Positions 10,666 to 21,243 of a DNA stretch of 64,000 bases are shown here, piece after piece. The translations under genes and the position numbers were made by a program. The DNA comes from Rhodocollybia butyracea (Eukaryota > Basidiomycota > Agaricomycetes > Agaricales > Omphalotaceae): the NCBI GenBank assembly GCA_015501585.1, contig JADNRY010000045.1, positions 186,001 through 250,000 of the forward strand, read 5' to 3'. Below the pieces are notes generated by a model. That model was not told where the DNA came from and did not search any database. It was given only the letters and a program-made list of their open reading frames with translations. The first letter of the stretch is position 1; each line of letters starts with the position of its first letter.

Positions 10666-11945
10666 ATGGCCCAACATCTTCTCTCATCCTGTCTCGAACA
10701 CCAATTCTACATTGAACCATCATCGCTGGAACTCCTCCGCACTTGATTAAGTGAAACAGAAGCTGAAGTATCTAGAGAAAGAAATAAACACCCGTAGATC
10801 CATCAAAGCTTCGATCTCTCATCTCATCCGTCGCAACAAAGCCAACCTCTCCAAACTCGCCTCGCTCAAAAACACCCTTGCTTCCATTCGGTGAGTCCCA
10901 ACAGAAATCCTTTTGATGATCTTTGAATTCGCATGTCTTCCCTATTCGATAGACCTGCTACTGGACAAGTGCACGCTTGATCACATTCATAGTCCTGCTG
11001 TCATCAGTAAAGTCTGCGCAGCGTGGCGGAACGTGGGGTATGCGACGCCACGCATTTGGGCACACTTGACCGTGGATGTGAATATCGAGAAACATGCGGC
11101 TGCGTTGGGAAAGGGCATGCAGTGGTTGACAGACTGGCTTTTGCGGAGTCAGGATGTGCCGTGGACGATACATTTTGTGTTTGCCTGTACCAAAACGAAG
11201 AGAGCAAGATTTGAAGAAAGGATGATACCAGCGCTGGCGCATATCCTATCGTTTTGTTACAAGATCAAGAGTCTTCATTTGACTGGGCACCTACCTTCAC
11301 TTCGTCCGCTTTTCAGCTTGCCCCAGGCGTCATTTCCCATCTTGGAGAGCTTGACACTGAAAGTGGAAGAAGGGGACCTCTATGCTGATATCCTCAAAGG
11401 CTACTTTCCCGGCTCGTTTCCCGGGAGTGATACAGTCCAAGCATTGATAGGCGCGCCTAAGCTACAAAGTGTTGCTATCACAGAATCCTTTACATCCGCT
11501 ACCTCTCTTCTCGATTTCTTTGCTCTCCCCGCTGAACAGCTGACGTCCCTTGAGATCGCAGATAACAGAACACAATGTTCACGCATTGATCTTGTATTCC
11601 AGGAGTTTCTAAGCCGGTGTAAAGCTCTCACGAAACTCCAATTCAATTGCCTGCGCGTGGCGGACTCGTTCGATAAAGATAAACAGCTCTTGTTCCCTAG
11701 CTTGACTTCACTGGAGATTGACCTGCTGTGTTACCTTGACTGCACTGTAAACAACGGCGATTTCTTTGACCTCATCACCACGCCTTCCCTTGATGCCCTC
11801 AAAATATGGATATTCAACATCCGGAGTTTCACCACCAGCCTCCGTAGCTTCCACACCCGCTCTGCCTCTGCCTCCATATCCCCATCCCTATCCTCCTCTG
11901 TGTCCATGTTGTCGACCCTATACTTGGGCATATTCATCCATGCTA
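10666..11945 (+). pseudogene. F-box/LRR gene, tandem copy 2, broken
   Basis: Starts like the intact copy (MAQHLLSSCLEHQFYIEPSS) but hits TGA at residue 27, then is shifted, and is open again from 10913 to 12019 with all F-box landmarks (FEFACLPYSIDLLLD, ISKVCAAWRN, LLDFFALPAEQLTSLEI). Homology to 6271-8037 stops near 11945, just before a small foldback (11991-12064), so the last 110 residues are missing. The promoter block is also duplicated. Nonsense, frameshift and 3' truncation together make this a pseudogene. Confidence 0.85.
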
Positions 11946-11990
11946 TGAGCTCCCCCTCGTGTCTCCACCCAATGCAGGTCCAACATTTTA

Positions 11991-12064
11991 ATTCCCCCAG
12001 TAGTTACTCTGGGGAATAATTTACTAAGGCCAGTAAGCTACTGTACTGCCAGTACTGGGGGAAT
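11991..12064. repeat. Small foldback, 12-bp perfect inverted ends
   Basis: ATTCCCCCAGTA at 11991-12002 and its exact complement at 12053-12064, with weaker pairing outward into the T/A runs. It sits at the point where F-box homology ends, so it may be a MITE end or a breakpoint palindrome. Confidence 0.55.
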
Positions 12065-13390
12065 AAAAATATCAACTTGGTAGTCAGCTGGTACGCATTT
12101 GATAAGGTCATGTGACTCGTCGATTGCAGATTTGGGTGGCTGCACGAAAATGGGTGGTTTACAGGCCAAATATGGATATTTCTGGGATGGTAGCTAGCCC
12201 AAAAAGACTATATATAATGTATTAATATTTGAGCACTACTCTGAGGTGGATTAGGCACCATAAGGGGATGGATTGCATCGAAAAATCTAGATGACGTTGG
12301 TCAAAGCTGGCTGAGCATTACCAAATTGGGTAATGCCATCAAAACAGTAAAAGTGGCCTAAAAGCCTGCTTGTACATGGATATTCTGCCCTGTAAGAGTG
12401 CAGATAGGATCTTTACATATATAAGAGGTCCCTGAAGCGAAATTACAGCGATAGCTGCGGTCAAAGCTGTTTTATTACCATATTTAGAATGCCAGCAAAG
12501 CGGCCTAAAAGCTTGTCTATGCTTGGGTATTCTACCTAATAGCAGTCTACACAGTGTTTATAGATGTACAGTAGGTACCTAAAGCAAAATTGAAGCAGGT
12601 ATATGATGTAATAGTAGCACTGCTTCGATGATTGGGTCTGTGGCTGTGCTGTGAAAAATTGAAATAAAAGTAGGGATGTTCAATATACTAGTGGTGCAGG
12701 CATGGTCTCTACATAGTAGATATATACCTGAAGCAAAATTAGAGCATTCTATGGCGAGAATAAGCTGTAATTGCCAGCTCTAGGCCGGAGGAGGTCAAAG
12801 CTGTATGACCAAATAGGGAAATATATGCATTACATACAGGTGGTGTTGAGTCGAAGTTGGGCTCAGTAATGGCATGGCCTCTCAAGGTTTGAGGTCAGGA
12901 GTACATATCTGAGTAGTGTAGTATACTAGCTACACTCTCCAGGTGTTATATCTGGCAATATGTGGGCAGGAGGATGTACATGGAGTGATCAATGGTGAGT
13001 AACCATCAAAATTCGCATTTTTGAGGAATTAAATACTAATAATGAGTGTCTACGCGCAGGTAGGACCTCAAAGCTCGGTAGGTATACTCTCTTACATAGT
13101 ATACACTTGATCCGTGTCCAAGAACCATTTATATGGCACCAGAGGCGATGGTATACACTGATCTTTATTGATTTTGCCTCAAAACTCGATTTTTTGAGGA
13201 ATTAGCATGGAATATTGGGGCCTTGAGAGTAGCCAGAGAGCTAAAACGTCGTATATAGACTGCACTACATAGTAGTAGTCTTTGCCATATGCAAGAACAA
13301 TTTATACAGCACCTGAAGCGACAGTATACCCTGATCTGTATGGAATGTGCCAAAAAATGCGATTTTGAGGAAATAAAACATGAATAGGGT
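12065..13390. repeat. Decayed tandem repeat, period near 147 bp
   Basis: No usable open frame. A block AAAG(T/C)GGCCTAAAAGC begins at 12350 and again at 12497. The motif CCTGAAGCGAAATT and its variants occurs at 12431, 12578 and 12727, with further copies near 13139 and 13312. The first three spacings are 147, 147 and 149 bp, then about 173. The unit also carries TACATAGTA(G/T)A-like and GAACAATTTATA-like pieces. The origin is unknown. Confidence 0.55.
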
Positions 13391-13399
13391 GTGCTGTAG

Positions 13400-14340
13400 G
13401 TCTTGGCTTGAAGAATGAGTCTCCCAAATATCCTTTGACGAATTCCTTTATAACTCTCTGATCCGCGGATATTAGGAGATGAGGCTTCAGATTCCATTTG
13501 TTGTTGACTGTCTTGGCGTTGGGTCCTGCGTCCCTCTTCCAGATAGGTCTCGTCCAATTGTTTTGGACAGGGAGATCAATCTTCCCAATATTGTTGTTCC
13601 ATTCTTGTTCCAGTGGATCGAACATATGGGGTTCCTTACTTGATCTGAGGGGACATGCAGAAGTAGCACCATTTCCTCTCTTTTCTTCTGATGGATGTGC
13701 GGAAGACGCACCATCTCCATCTTCATGACTCAAATTAAGGGGATGTGCTATAAGAGCACCTTTTCCCCTCCGTTCTTCTGGTGTATGTGTGATAGACGCA
13801 CCGTCTACATCTTCTTTTGATGACAGTTGTGCAATAAGAGCACCTTTCCCACCTTTCAATAACTTATTGATAATTGGGCATGCTATAGAAGCACCTTTCC
13901 CTTTAACGAACGTCTCGGAGTGAGAGCTGGCTAGGTCTTTTGTCTTGGATCTTGTTGTCACCACCCCTACGTGCATGTCACAAATCTCTTCCCAGCTGCA
14001 AATGAAAGCGGCTTTCGCTGCCGGGGCATATGTCCCCTTGTCTTCTGCCTTCTGTGCTCTGGTTTGTGATTGAGAGTCAGGGACTAGATTGGGCTGAGGG
14101 ATAGATAGGGGAGAAGTGTGTCCTGGGATGCGGGGGAGTCTGGAAATGGGGTCTACGTTGGAATGGATCCGTCCTGCTTGATGTACTATCTTCATGCCAT
14201 GGTAAGCGCTGAATACTGCCCCCCATGCTGCCAGTCTCTGGTTTGCGTTTTCGTATACTCTTGCCCATTGAAGCGCCACATGGTCTGTTATCAGAATTAC
14301 TTTTTCTCCCTCTGTTACATTCATGCCTTTCCATCATTAT
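13400..14340 (-). pseudogene. Gypsy RNase H end and start of integrase region, relic
   Basis: Minus-strand frame beginning near 14324. LITDHVALQWARVYENANQR and IVHQAGRIHSNVDPISRLPR match the RNase H end of fungal Gypsy polyproteins (the HVDxLSR-like block). It continues into a low-complexity linker holding six copies of the GA-x-x-AH/AC motif (13654-13895) and a short integrase-start-like piece (VIKEFVKGYLGDSFF), where homology stops near 13400. Upstream sequence is not continuous with the RNase H half at 15990-16542: both pieces carry an EG(D/E)KV block. It may therefore come from a second, related copy. Confidence 0.7.
13654..13895 (-). repeat. Hairpin minisatellite cluster 1 (6 copies)
   Basis: Six copies of a 17-nt palindromic core, TGTGC-N7-GCACC on the plus strand, begin at 13654, 13696, 13744, 13786, 13828 and 13879. 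All spacings (42, 48, 42, 42, 51) are multiples of three. The copies encode GA-x-x-AH/AC/TH on the minus strand within the Gypsy pol linker. Confidence 0.85.
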
Positions 14341-15990
14341 TCCGAGATGTTCCAGCTGTCATGCCCTAGGCATATACTGACTGCCAATGTTTCCCGCTTA
14401 CAGTTACATAATCTGCTCCCACTGCATTTCCGGTTCTGATACACTTCCGCTTTGCTTCTGTCTTACTATTTCCCCCACCGTACACTTTCTATGATCCCGC
14501 CGATCCATTCTCCATCATTCTTACAATCATACATATGCTTTATGCTCATCCCGCCGCTTCCGCTTATGTCCATCATTGTCTTTCATCCCTTGTACTTCTT
14601 TTGGCTATTCTTGTCTTTTCTACTCTTGGATTATTACCTATCGCTACTCCGGTCCTTGAGTACCCTTTAAATAGTTCCGTACCATGTCAAGTACAGTAGA
14701 TTGGAAATATTGCTTAACCCCTTGACTCGTGTGCTCTTGTGTGTTCCGGTTTCTTGCTTTATCTGTTTCTTTAACTCTGTTTCTTCACTCCATCGTTTTC
14801 ACAACCTCTGCAATCTACTATCATCTATTTGGTTCCACTCTGTTTGCGCTGCATCAGGTCAGCTACCGCTTGACCTTCCGCTTCTGCTCATATTGCTATC
14901 AAAGCCGCTTGCACTTAGTGGGTCCTACCCTTCAAGTCGGAAACTCATCTACTCTTAGGCTTACTCACTGAGTTCATTCTATCGCCTGTACAGACCTGCC
15001 GTCCTTACATTAGTCCCTTGGACAATCCTGACACGAGTCTTACATCCCATAGGCACTTTGGAACTGTTCTACACTCACATCCTTTCACATCTCAAACCAA
15101 CTTTCCCAGTTCGGCTGAATGACGGTAGTACAGAGCGTATCCGCACTTTGGTTTCCAGGTTTGTAACCTGCACTCGAAGGATTCCGCCTAGATCCTTACA
15201 CCGGCTCATTCCGAGACTCTCCGAGATTCCCTTACCTTCTCTCATGGTCTCTCACGGCTCCGATAGTTTCCATGACCTCTGGCGGCTCCGAAACTCCATT
15301 CTCTATTTTATCCCTTCCGATATACCTTTGGACTTCACAAATTCACTCCTACTTTGGCACTCACATTTCCGGCGCCTTTATCGGCCATACCTTTGGCCCA
15401 ATATATTGGCGGACTCTTTCGGTACTCATTACTTTCCCATGGCGGTCCGCAGTGCGCCAATGTTCATCTCTTTTGTCTTTTCTCCTCTATTGCTTATTGT
15501 TTTATCATTTGTATTGATTCCACCTTGTTCCGGCCTTGGCATTACCTCGGTCCGACTTTATTGTCTTTATTTAACAATTAGGTCACTTGTATATAAGCTA
15601 GGTACTTTGTACTATCATTCCTCAGCCAAAAATCACAAGTTACACAAGTAATCAAGCTATACCAGTTATTGCACACTTTTCCGAGCTTTCCTTAAGTCTT
15701 TCCTTGTTCCTTATTCTCACCGTTCTGTCCGATACCGGCCGACTCGGCTCAGTCCCTACATCGGACATACCTCGGACCATTCTCACGCCTATACCTCGGT
15801 CCAATCTCGGCGATTCCTTGCACTTTACTTCCTCTCCTTCTGGGACAACCTTCAAGGTGGTGTGTTGGGGGTGTTGCTAATAGCTTCACCAAAGTCCCAC
15901 CTTTTCCTTGGCCTTGTAGTCTACTCCGGATATTCTTCCCACAATTCTGATCTTGCCTTTTGGCCCTACGTCTGGTCCGCTTCCATTCTG
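14340..15990. other. Pyrimidine-rich non-coding segment inside Gypsy RNase H
   Basis: Strongly T/C-rich on the plus strand. The open frames there (for example 15058-15651) have low-complexity, hydrophobic translations caused by composition and no domain. It separates two RNase H fragments. A TGTCATGCCC start at 14357 resembles an LTR 5' end, but no matching end with a target duplication was found. It may be an LTR or leader of a retroelement on the minus strand. Confidence 0.4.
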
Positions 15991-16542
15991 GCCTAGGTTG
16001 CACGACCTTGTCACCCTCTATAAACGGTTGGAACCTGACCAGTGCCTCCTTTGCTGCTAGAGCTTCCCTTTCCGTGGTGCTGTAGCGCTTTTCTGCTTGT
16101 TTGAACAAACGACTCCAGTACGCGATCACTCTCTCCACTTTCACCCATGATTCATCTAAACTCTCCCCCCACGTGCTGGTTTCATAGTCCATTATTTCAT
16201 CTGTCAGTTTTGATATGAGGGTTGGGGGTTCGGTCTTGTGTTTGTTCCAAGCTTTCTCTAATCGGGTGTATGCCGTTGTGCCCTTAAGATCTTTGATCTG
16301 TATTTCCTGTACTTGTTGTAGGCAAGAACCCAGAGTGACGTCCAATGCGTCGGTGTACAATCAATAGGGATGACCGGATTGAGGATGTCCCAGTACCGGG
16401 GATTGTGAGAGAGCTGGCTTAGCCTGATCAAAGGCAATTTCTTGTTCGGCTTCCCAGTGCCATTTGACTCCTTTCCTCAAGAGCTCAAAGAGGGGTGCTG
16501 CAATCATTGCATAGAAGGGAACATAGGAACTGAAGTAAACAA
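15749..16542 (-). pseudogene. Gypsy-1 RT thumb / RNase H fragment
   Basis: The part from 16542 down reads VYFSSYVPFYAMIAAPLFEL and WEAEQEIAFDQAKPAL, the connection segment following the polymerase, then (frame change near 16360) TDALDVTLGSCLQQ and STTEREALAAKEALVRFQPF, the RNase H core. A one-base shift separates the two frames. It directly continues the RT half at 18384 once the solo LTR is removed (GMV then VYF). Confidence 0.8.
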
Positions 16543-18383
16543 TATTTGGGTATTTATGTGTAGGTATGCGAAAGGTGCTATAAAACAACCTAACAAAAAC
16601 ACTACCGCACCTAACCAGACTATCGATATGTAAGGGAGCAAGGGCGGGTTGTCAGAGATTCCCTGAGGGAAAGTCTTGTAATATCGGATGTACGCGTGCG
16701 ACTGCTCCAGGTTCAAGACTGTAGCGCTAACGTGGGTAACTAAGCTTAGACAACTCTTAGAACTAAGTCGAGAGAAGCCTAGTTGGGGTGTACGAGTGTA
16801 CGAGGGAACCAGGTGTGTATGTCCAAATCAATTAACTAAAACCAAAACCAATACAACGAAACTAAGATTCTCCTAGGCAAACTCTGGCTCTAGCTAGAAT
16901 AGTAATCTCAAGGTTTGTCAACAACCCTAGGCAAACTCTGGCACTAGCTGCTGTGATGCCGTAAAGTCCTCAACCAAACTCTGGGCCAAGCTACGATATT
17001 GTGAGTGAACTTAATCACTAGGAACTCGTACCACAATCTTAGTGGCTTGTCTAACTTCGTGAAGAAGTCAACTAAGGAACCCTCACTCTGGAGCCGAATA
17101 ATCCCTTACTAGAAGCCGTCCCCTCTAAGGAAGCAACTAGATTTGAGTTGATCTGGAGTTCGAGAGAACTCGACACACTTAAATTCGATCAAGATATAAA
17201 TGGGCTTTGCAAAGCACGTGAAGTTTATTACTTTCTTAAGATAACCAAGTCAGGAGGCGTCACGCTACTGATCCCGTGGGGATGTTCTACGGAGCACTGG
17301 TCTTAGCAGTCAAGTCGAGGGCAAGAAACTTGTCTTATTGAATAAATATATCTGGCTTATATACTGAGTAGAGAGAGTTTAATACAAAAAATAGATGAAA
17401 CAGATACAGAGAGAGATGGAAAGAGAGTGGAACAGAGGAATCTGGCTCGGAAAGGAAACTCCAGCCTATATATGGTACACACAATAAAGAAATAGTCCAT
17501 TCTTGGGTATATATCAGAGGTAAAATATGATTTTGTGAGGATTAACATAGTTTTAGAGTGTTTTGATCCGAGCGAGGTTTCTCCGATTACTCCACAATTC
17601 TCCGGGGTTGTGAGTACCTTTACGCTTCATGATCACTCGCCACCCGGTTTCCCTTGGGTGAGTTTCATTCTATTCCTCGGATAGTTCTGTCCATCCTGAG
17701 TGTGATTAACATTCTCTCGAGAAGGCCTGTTATCTAGCTTTCCAACGACACCACTTATGATAAGCTCAAGCAACTGCGCTGAGTATGTACAAGTGATTCC
17801 CGATAGTCAGCTTTAACGGATAAGACCTTCTGTGTATGATTTCTAAGATCAAATGTTTCGATTTGCCAAGGCTATCCCAGCGCGTAGCTTTCCGTAGGAC
17901 CGCTAAGCATGTTTCTACCATCCTCACGGTTGCGACCGGTGCCGTGAATAGATCTCTACGGTTTCCTCGGGATCGTTCTGGTCCATTGTTACGGACTGTA
18001 AAGTCCACATCTTAACATAGCTTGTTGGGGGTCTTAGTGCGAGGGATGCCTTCCCTCATAATTCCTTCCCTCAAGTAACACGTTGGCTTAGTACTTATCC
18101 CGCTTCAAGATGTCCTGTAGTTTAGAGAGTCTACACTCTTTGGGTATAACTAGATTGACGATCTAGCGTTACATCTCCAGGCAGCCCAGGTATCCTTGCT
18201 AGCTTGGCTCTAGGCTACGCTTGTGGGCGTACCTTCACGGCTTGCTGAGTATTATTGTTAAGTTCTTTGCCTCGGCAACAGCTATCATGCTTGGGCTCCG
18301 TATAACTCTCTTATTGCATTGTATAACACGTACAAAGTGTCAAAATGTACGGTTACACGCCTTAGGCTGATTTTAGGCCTAAT
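16543..18383 (-). mobile_element. Solo LTR of the Gypsy-2 family
   Basis: Same sequence as the two LTRs of the Gypsy-2 element (36116-38387 and 47219-49488), with TATTTGGGTATTTA at its left and TTTTAGGCCTAAT at its right end, but about 430 bp shorter because a middle part (between about 17200 and 17225) is missing. It interrupts the reverse transcriptase of Gypsy-1 exactly between GMV and VYF. On the coding strand it is flanked by TCGTT and TTGTT, a 5-bp target duplication with one difference. It is older than the Gypsy-2 copy judging by many more differences. Confidence 0.9.
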
Positions 18384-19199
18384 AACGACCATTCCTAAAA
18401 ACATTTGCAAATCATGGATCAATTTGGGTCATTCTAGTTCCATAATGGCAGCCACCTTTTCTGCATGAGTTGATAATCCTAATCTCGAAACTCTTTGCCC
18501 GAGTAATAAAATCGAAGAAAATCCTACAAAGCATTTCTTCGGGGACAGAGTAAGACCTGAGTCGGCTATTGCACTTAAAACCTTGTCCAAGTGTATCAAG
18601 TGTTCTTCCCAAGATTTCGAGAAGACCACTATGTCGTCAATGTATACCAGTGAAAAAATCCACAAAAAGGGAGCTAAGACACTTTGCATGATCCTCTGGA
18701 ATATGGAAGGTCCGTTCCTTAATCCAAATGGCATCCTTTGGAACTGGAACAGTCCTAGATGACACCTGAATGCAGTCTTCTCCTTCACTTCTTCCGCCAT
18801 TTCTAATTGAGTGAACCCGGCCAATGCGTCAAATGACGAAAGCACCTGAGAGCCAGAAAGAGCCTGTATAATTTCCAACTGGCATGGTATAGGGAATTTG
18901 TCGGGAATGGTCTGAGCATTCAGCTTCCGGTAGTCAATTGTGAATCAAGGTTTTCCCTTCTGAAAGACTACTACTATGGGGAAACCCCATGGACTGGACA
19001 AAGGTTTGATTACTTTGGCCTCTATCCAAGTCTTGACTTGTGCATCAATGACTTCTCTCTTTAACAGAGAGGCTGCATACATAGGTAGAGAGATAGGTTG
19101 TGCCCCTTCCTTCAAGTTAATCGGAACTTTTGCCTTGTATATGCCTAGTCTGCCGTCAACTCCAAAGGCTCTTCCATTCTTTATCAGTACTTCTTCACC
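18384..19199 (-). pseudogene. Gypsy-1 reverse transcriptase fragment
   Basis: Shows the RT core: KVIKPLSSPWGFPIV, FTIDYRKLNAQTIPDKFPIP, LSSFDALAGFTQLEM, TAFRCHLGLFQFQRMPFGL and the catalytic LVYIDDIVVF. In-frame TGA codons sit at 18945-18947 (before FTIDYRKLN) and 18429-18431 (after AAIMELE), both at places where CGA (Arg) would fit. The frame is cut at 18383 by the solo LTR. Confidence 0.85.
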
Positions 19200-19533
19200 A
19201 GGAAAAGCCGTTTTTGCCTAGGTGACCCCAGAGTGGCCTAAAGCAAACTAGGTGACCTATGAATCCTATGGCATCCTAGGAATTTGGGCTCGTCCCTTGG
19301 CAGTCAAGGCTCTTGAGGATTCCCTAGGGTATCCTAGGCAAACCCAGGTGTTCCCCAGGTGTTCCCCAGGAGCACCTGGGCAAACCTGGGCAAGCCTAGG
19401 CTTGCCTAGGGAATCCTCAAGAGCCTTGACTGGCAAGGGACAAGCCCAAATTCCTAGGATGCCATAGGATTCATAGGTCACCTAGTTTGCTTTAGGCCAC
19501 TCTGGGGTCACCTAGGCAAAAACGGCTTTTCCT
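19200..19533. mobile_element. Foldback MITE (334 bp) inside Gypsy-1
   Basis: Nearly perfect inverted repeat over its whole length: both ends read AGGAAAAGCCGTTTTTGCC inward, and the arms (19200-19325 and about 19405-19533) pair base for base with very few differences, around a loop rich in CCTGGG/CCCAGG. It separates the retropepsin part (RLKHQ) from the RT N-terminus (EEVLIKNGRAFG). No clear target duplication was found. There is no coding capacity. Confidence 0.85.
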
Positions 19534-20680
19534 GATGTTTGAGTCTTGGGAGGATTGTCGAGGGTATGTCAGGACCTAAATTGATGAGAGATGGGATGTC
19601 CTCTTCTTTCGCTTCAAGGATTTCCTCTGGCCACACTGCTGTCTTTGGACCAGATGGACCTTTGTCTTCTGGTTCATCAGTCTCTTCAGATTCTGGGGAG
19701 GTATATCCATTGGCTAGATCTTGAGCACATAGTGTGCCGTTTACCTGCGTCCGGATGTGATTGACCATGTTCGTATAGCAAGTTACGTCTTCTTCTGCCT
19801 CTGCATTGTCTAGAGCCTTAGGATCAACCAGCTGTCCCATCAGATCTCCCTTTTTAATTGTCCAAGGGCGAGATGAAGTGTTAGCGATGGGAAGATAAGC
19901 GTTCCGGGAATTGACCCAAGTGAGAGGTGAAGCTAGAACAGATGTGTCTTCAGTACCAATAAGCATCTTCTCTACTAGCCATTCCTCCTTCCCTTCCAAT
20001 GGGCCTGAGATTCTCACATTACGGACCGAATTGGCTGAGATCACTACATCTTCATCTGCTGCAACATATAATAGACTGTTGCTCATCCGTTTGTCTCTTT
20101 GCTGCTTATTCTTTGCCACTTTGTTTCGTGGAAGGCTTGCCGATGTGAATGCTTGGCAAACTTCGAATCCCATGTTGTGGATACGAGAAGTGGAAGCTGG
20201 GATTACTCTAGAGGACCCTGCCATAGATACTTCACATGCACCATTGCTCTGTTGAGAGACTCCTAGGAGTAAAGGAACTTTCATATTACAAATCACATAT
20301 GCTTCAGTCTCAAAATGGATTATGGTACTGTCCGTCGATTCTGTGAATAGAGGAAATGTCACATATCCCATCACTTTGGCTTCCCCTGTGAGGTGGTATA
20401 GAGTCATCCGAAGCCCTTGTTTGGGTGGCCCCAGTTCAAGAACTAGTCTCCAGTATTCTTCTGAAATTAGAGTGATGTCGGCTCCTGGATCCAACCTTGC
20501 TTCTATGGGTTCTTCGTATACCGAATTAACCCTTGCTTTCACATGTAGTGCTCTTGTTCCCAGAGAGTGCATTCCTTCTGGTAGTGATCTGGCTTTAGCT
20601 GCTTTCTCAATGATAAAGTCTTTGTTTGGTACTTGTATTGGCGATGGCAGGTGAGAGGATATGCCTTTTTGAGAGGAGTT
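19534..20680 (-). pseudogene. Gypsy-1 retropepsin region
   Basis: Frame from 20572: ARLDPGADITLISEEYWR is the aspartic-protease active-site segment, with DPGAD where DSGA or DTGA is usual. It is followed by VPLLLGVS, the second conserved block. A Ser changed to Pro next to the catalytic Asp may reduce activity. Downstream is an acidic linker up to the foldback insertion. Confidence 0.75.
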
Positions 20681-21213
20681 TCATGGCAGTGCTCGGGAAG
20701 GAGAGTTGCTTTCTTCTTTTCCCTTCCCTTTTCCTTCGTGTTTAATATATCTCCTCGAGTTCCTGTTATCCAAGTTGTAATGGGGAGAGTAAGGGTGTGC
20801 TATATGAGCACCTTCTCCCCCAGGGATGGAACCATGTGCTGTATTGGCACCTTCTGGTCTCAATCCCTCTTCCTCATAATTGGAGTGTGCTTTAAAAGCA
20901 CCGTCCTCTGCTTGGTGTACTTTCCTAGTTAGAGAGTGTGCGGTCTTTGCACCGTCCTCCACATAGTATACTTCTCTATATAAGGAGTGTGTGTTTTTGC
21001 ACCTTTGTCCTTTTGTTCTCCTTCAAGCCTTGGAATTTTATGGGTGATAGTCCTGTCAACTTCTGATCTGTAGTTCTCCGGCGCTATGTTCAACTGAGAG
21101 AAATAGGAGGAAACAGAATGTGATTTGGCTAAGCACACAATACTATATAATTTGTCCTGTTCCAGTATTTCGGCTTCCAAAATACCTACATGTATACGAT
21201 TCATCTCCCTCAA
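20681..21213 (-). pseudogene. Gypsy-1 gag-pol linker with hairpin repeats
   Basis: Two overlapping minus-strand frames (21213-20929 and 20962-20681) cover a low-complexity linker rich in EDGA-x-x-AH-type repeats and a basic tail. The frame change near 20950 is one more disabling shift. No catalytic domain is present. Confidence 0.55.
20796..21003 (-). repeat. Hairpin minisatellite cluster 2 (5 copies)
   Basis: Copies of the TGTGC-N7-GCACC core start at 20796, 20835, 20886, 20937 and 20988 (the last has one base fewer in its loop). Spacings are 39, 51, 51 and 51, again all multiples of three. Confidence 0.85.
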
Positions 21214-21243
21214 TGATACCCATTTCCCATAGTTCTTACAATC

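Noticed and set aside
15058..15651. 197-aa plus-strand protein
   Set aside because: Translation of T/C-rich DNA gives a hydrophobic, Ser/Leu/Arg-rich sequence with no domain; the segment lies between two halves of a retroelement RNase H.
14357..15990. Solo LTR starting TGTCATGCCC in Gypsy-1
   Set aside because: No CA end with a matching target duplication was found, and both flanks carry an EG(D/E)KV block, which a simple insertion would not give.
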